A stretch of DNA of 29,217 bases from Rostrohypoxylon terebratum (Eukaryota; Ascomycota; Sordariomycetes; Xylariales; Hypoxylaceae): assembly GCA_022497145.1 (NCBI GenBank), contig MU386057.1, forward strand, positions 1 to 29,217, given 5' to 3'. Position numbers and translations under genes: made by a program. Each line of letters begins with the position of its first letter. Position 1 is the stretch's first letter. Of the stretch, positions 29,123-29,217 are shown in pieces. The notes beneath the pieces were generated by a model. The model searched no databases. It was not told the DNA's origin and was given only the letters and a program-made list of their open reading frames with translations.

Positions 29123-29217
29123 CTAGTAAGGCAAACCACCGTTATGAGACCACCCTCCCTTCGTGCCAGCGTAGAAATGCGACGCAAACGCGTCGAGCCA
29201 TCCCTTGAATGTGTATA
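29123..29217 (-). CDS. 3' end of an unidentified gene running off the window
   Basis: On the minus strand the last 95 bases hold 30 sense codons and a TAG at 29125-29123. The translation includes FKGWLDAFASHFYAGTKGGW and is rich in Gly, Trp and aromatic residues, as in many secreted enzymes. I cannot name the family from so little. It is convergent with the pectate lyase, with 116 bases between the two stop codons. Confidence 0.5.
   Translation of the reverse strand, partial: YTFKGWLDAFASHFYAGTKGGWSHNGGLPY

Overview
The window looks like nuclear DNA of a filamentous ascomycete (Pezizomycotina, probably Sordariomycetes). Short 45-110 base introns with GT..AG ends and CTAAC/CTGAC branch motifs interrupt most genes. 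The housekeeping proteins read as fungal forms, and the intergenic DNA carries the TAGGTACCTA-type palindromes common in this group. All exon joins were worked out by eye from frame, splice signals and family motifs; nothing was aligned or searched.

Left part (1-8315) is accessory. A small acidic ORF (676-897) lies beside short telomere-like CCCTAA runs. It is followed by a five-exon AsaB/CmcJ/GA4-desaturase-type oxygenase gene on the minus strand (1383-2499). A nine-exon NLR-type STAND receptor with NB-ARC and C-terminal TPR repeats is on the plus strand (3373-7076). An arylamine N-acetyltransferase on the minus strand (7224-8273, possibly 8315) converges on it. Oxygenase and NLR are divergent across an 870-base intergenic stretch.

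The middle (8711-25398) is mostly core cell biology: VPS41 (HOPS tethering complex, minus), APC1 (anaphase-promoting complex scaffold, plus, divergent from VPS41), an unusual intronless ADP-ribosylglycohydrolase-family protein with a long C-terminal beta-rich half (minus), eIF3e/Int6 (minus) and mitoribosomal protein mL49/Img2 (plus, divergent from eIF3e).

The right part (25400-29217) is accessory again. It has an unexplained 81-codon stop-free frame just after mL49, a clearly broken diaminopropionate ammonia-lyase-like gene (minus, 25759-26940), an intact secreted PL3 pectate lyase with its own TATA box (28025-29006), and the last 30 codons of an unidentified minus-strand gene running off the window end. 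The layout is a conserved core block flanked by immune, metabolic and plant-cell-wall-degrading genes, with one gene in decay. No tRNA, rRNA, transposase, CRISPR array or prokaryotic-type operon was seen.
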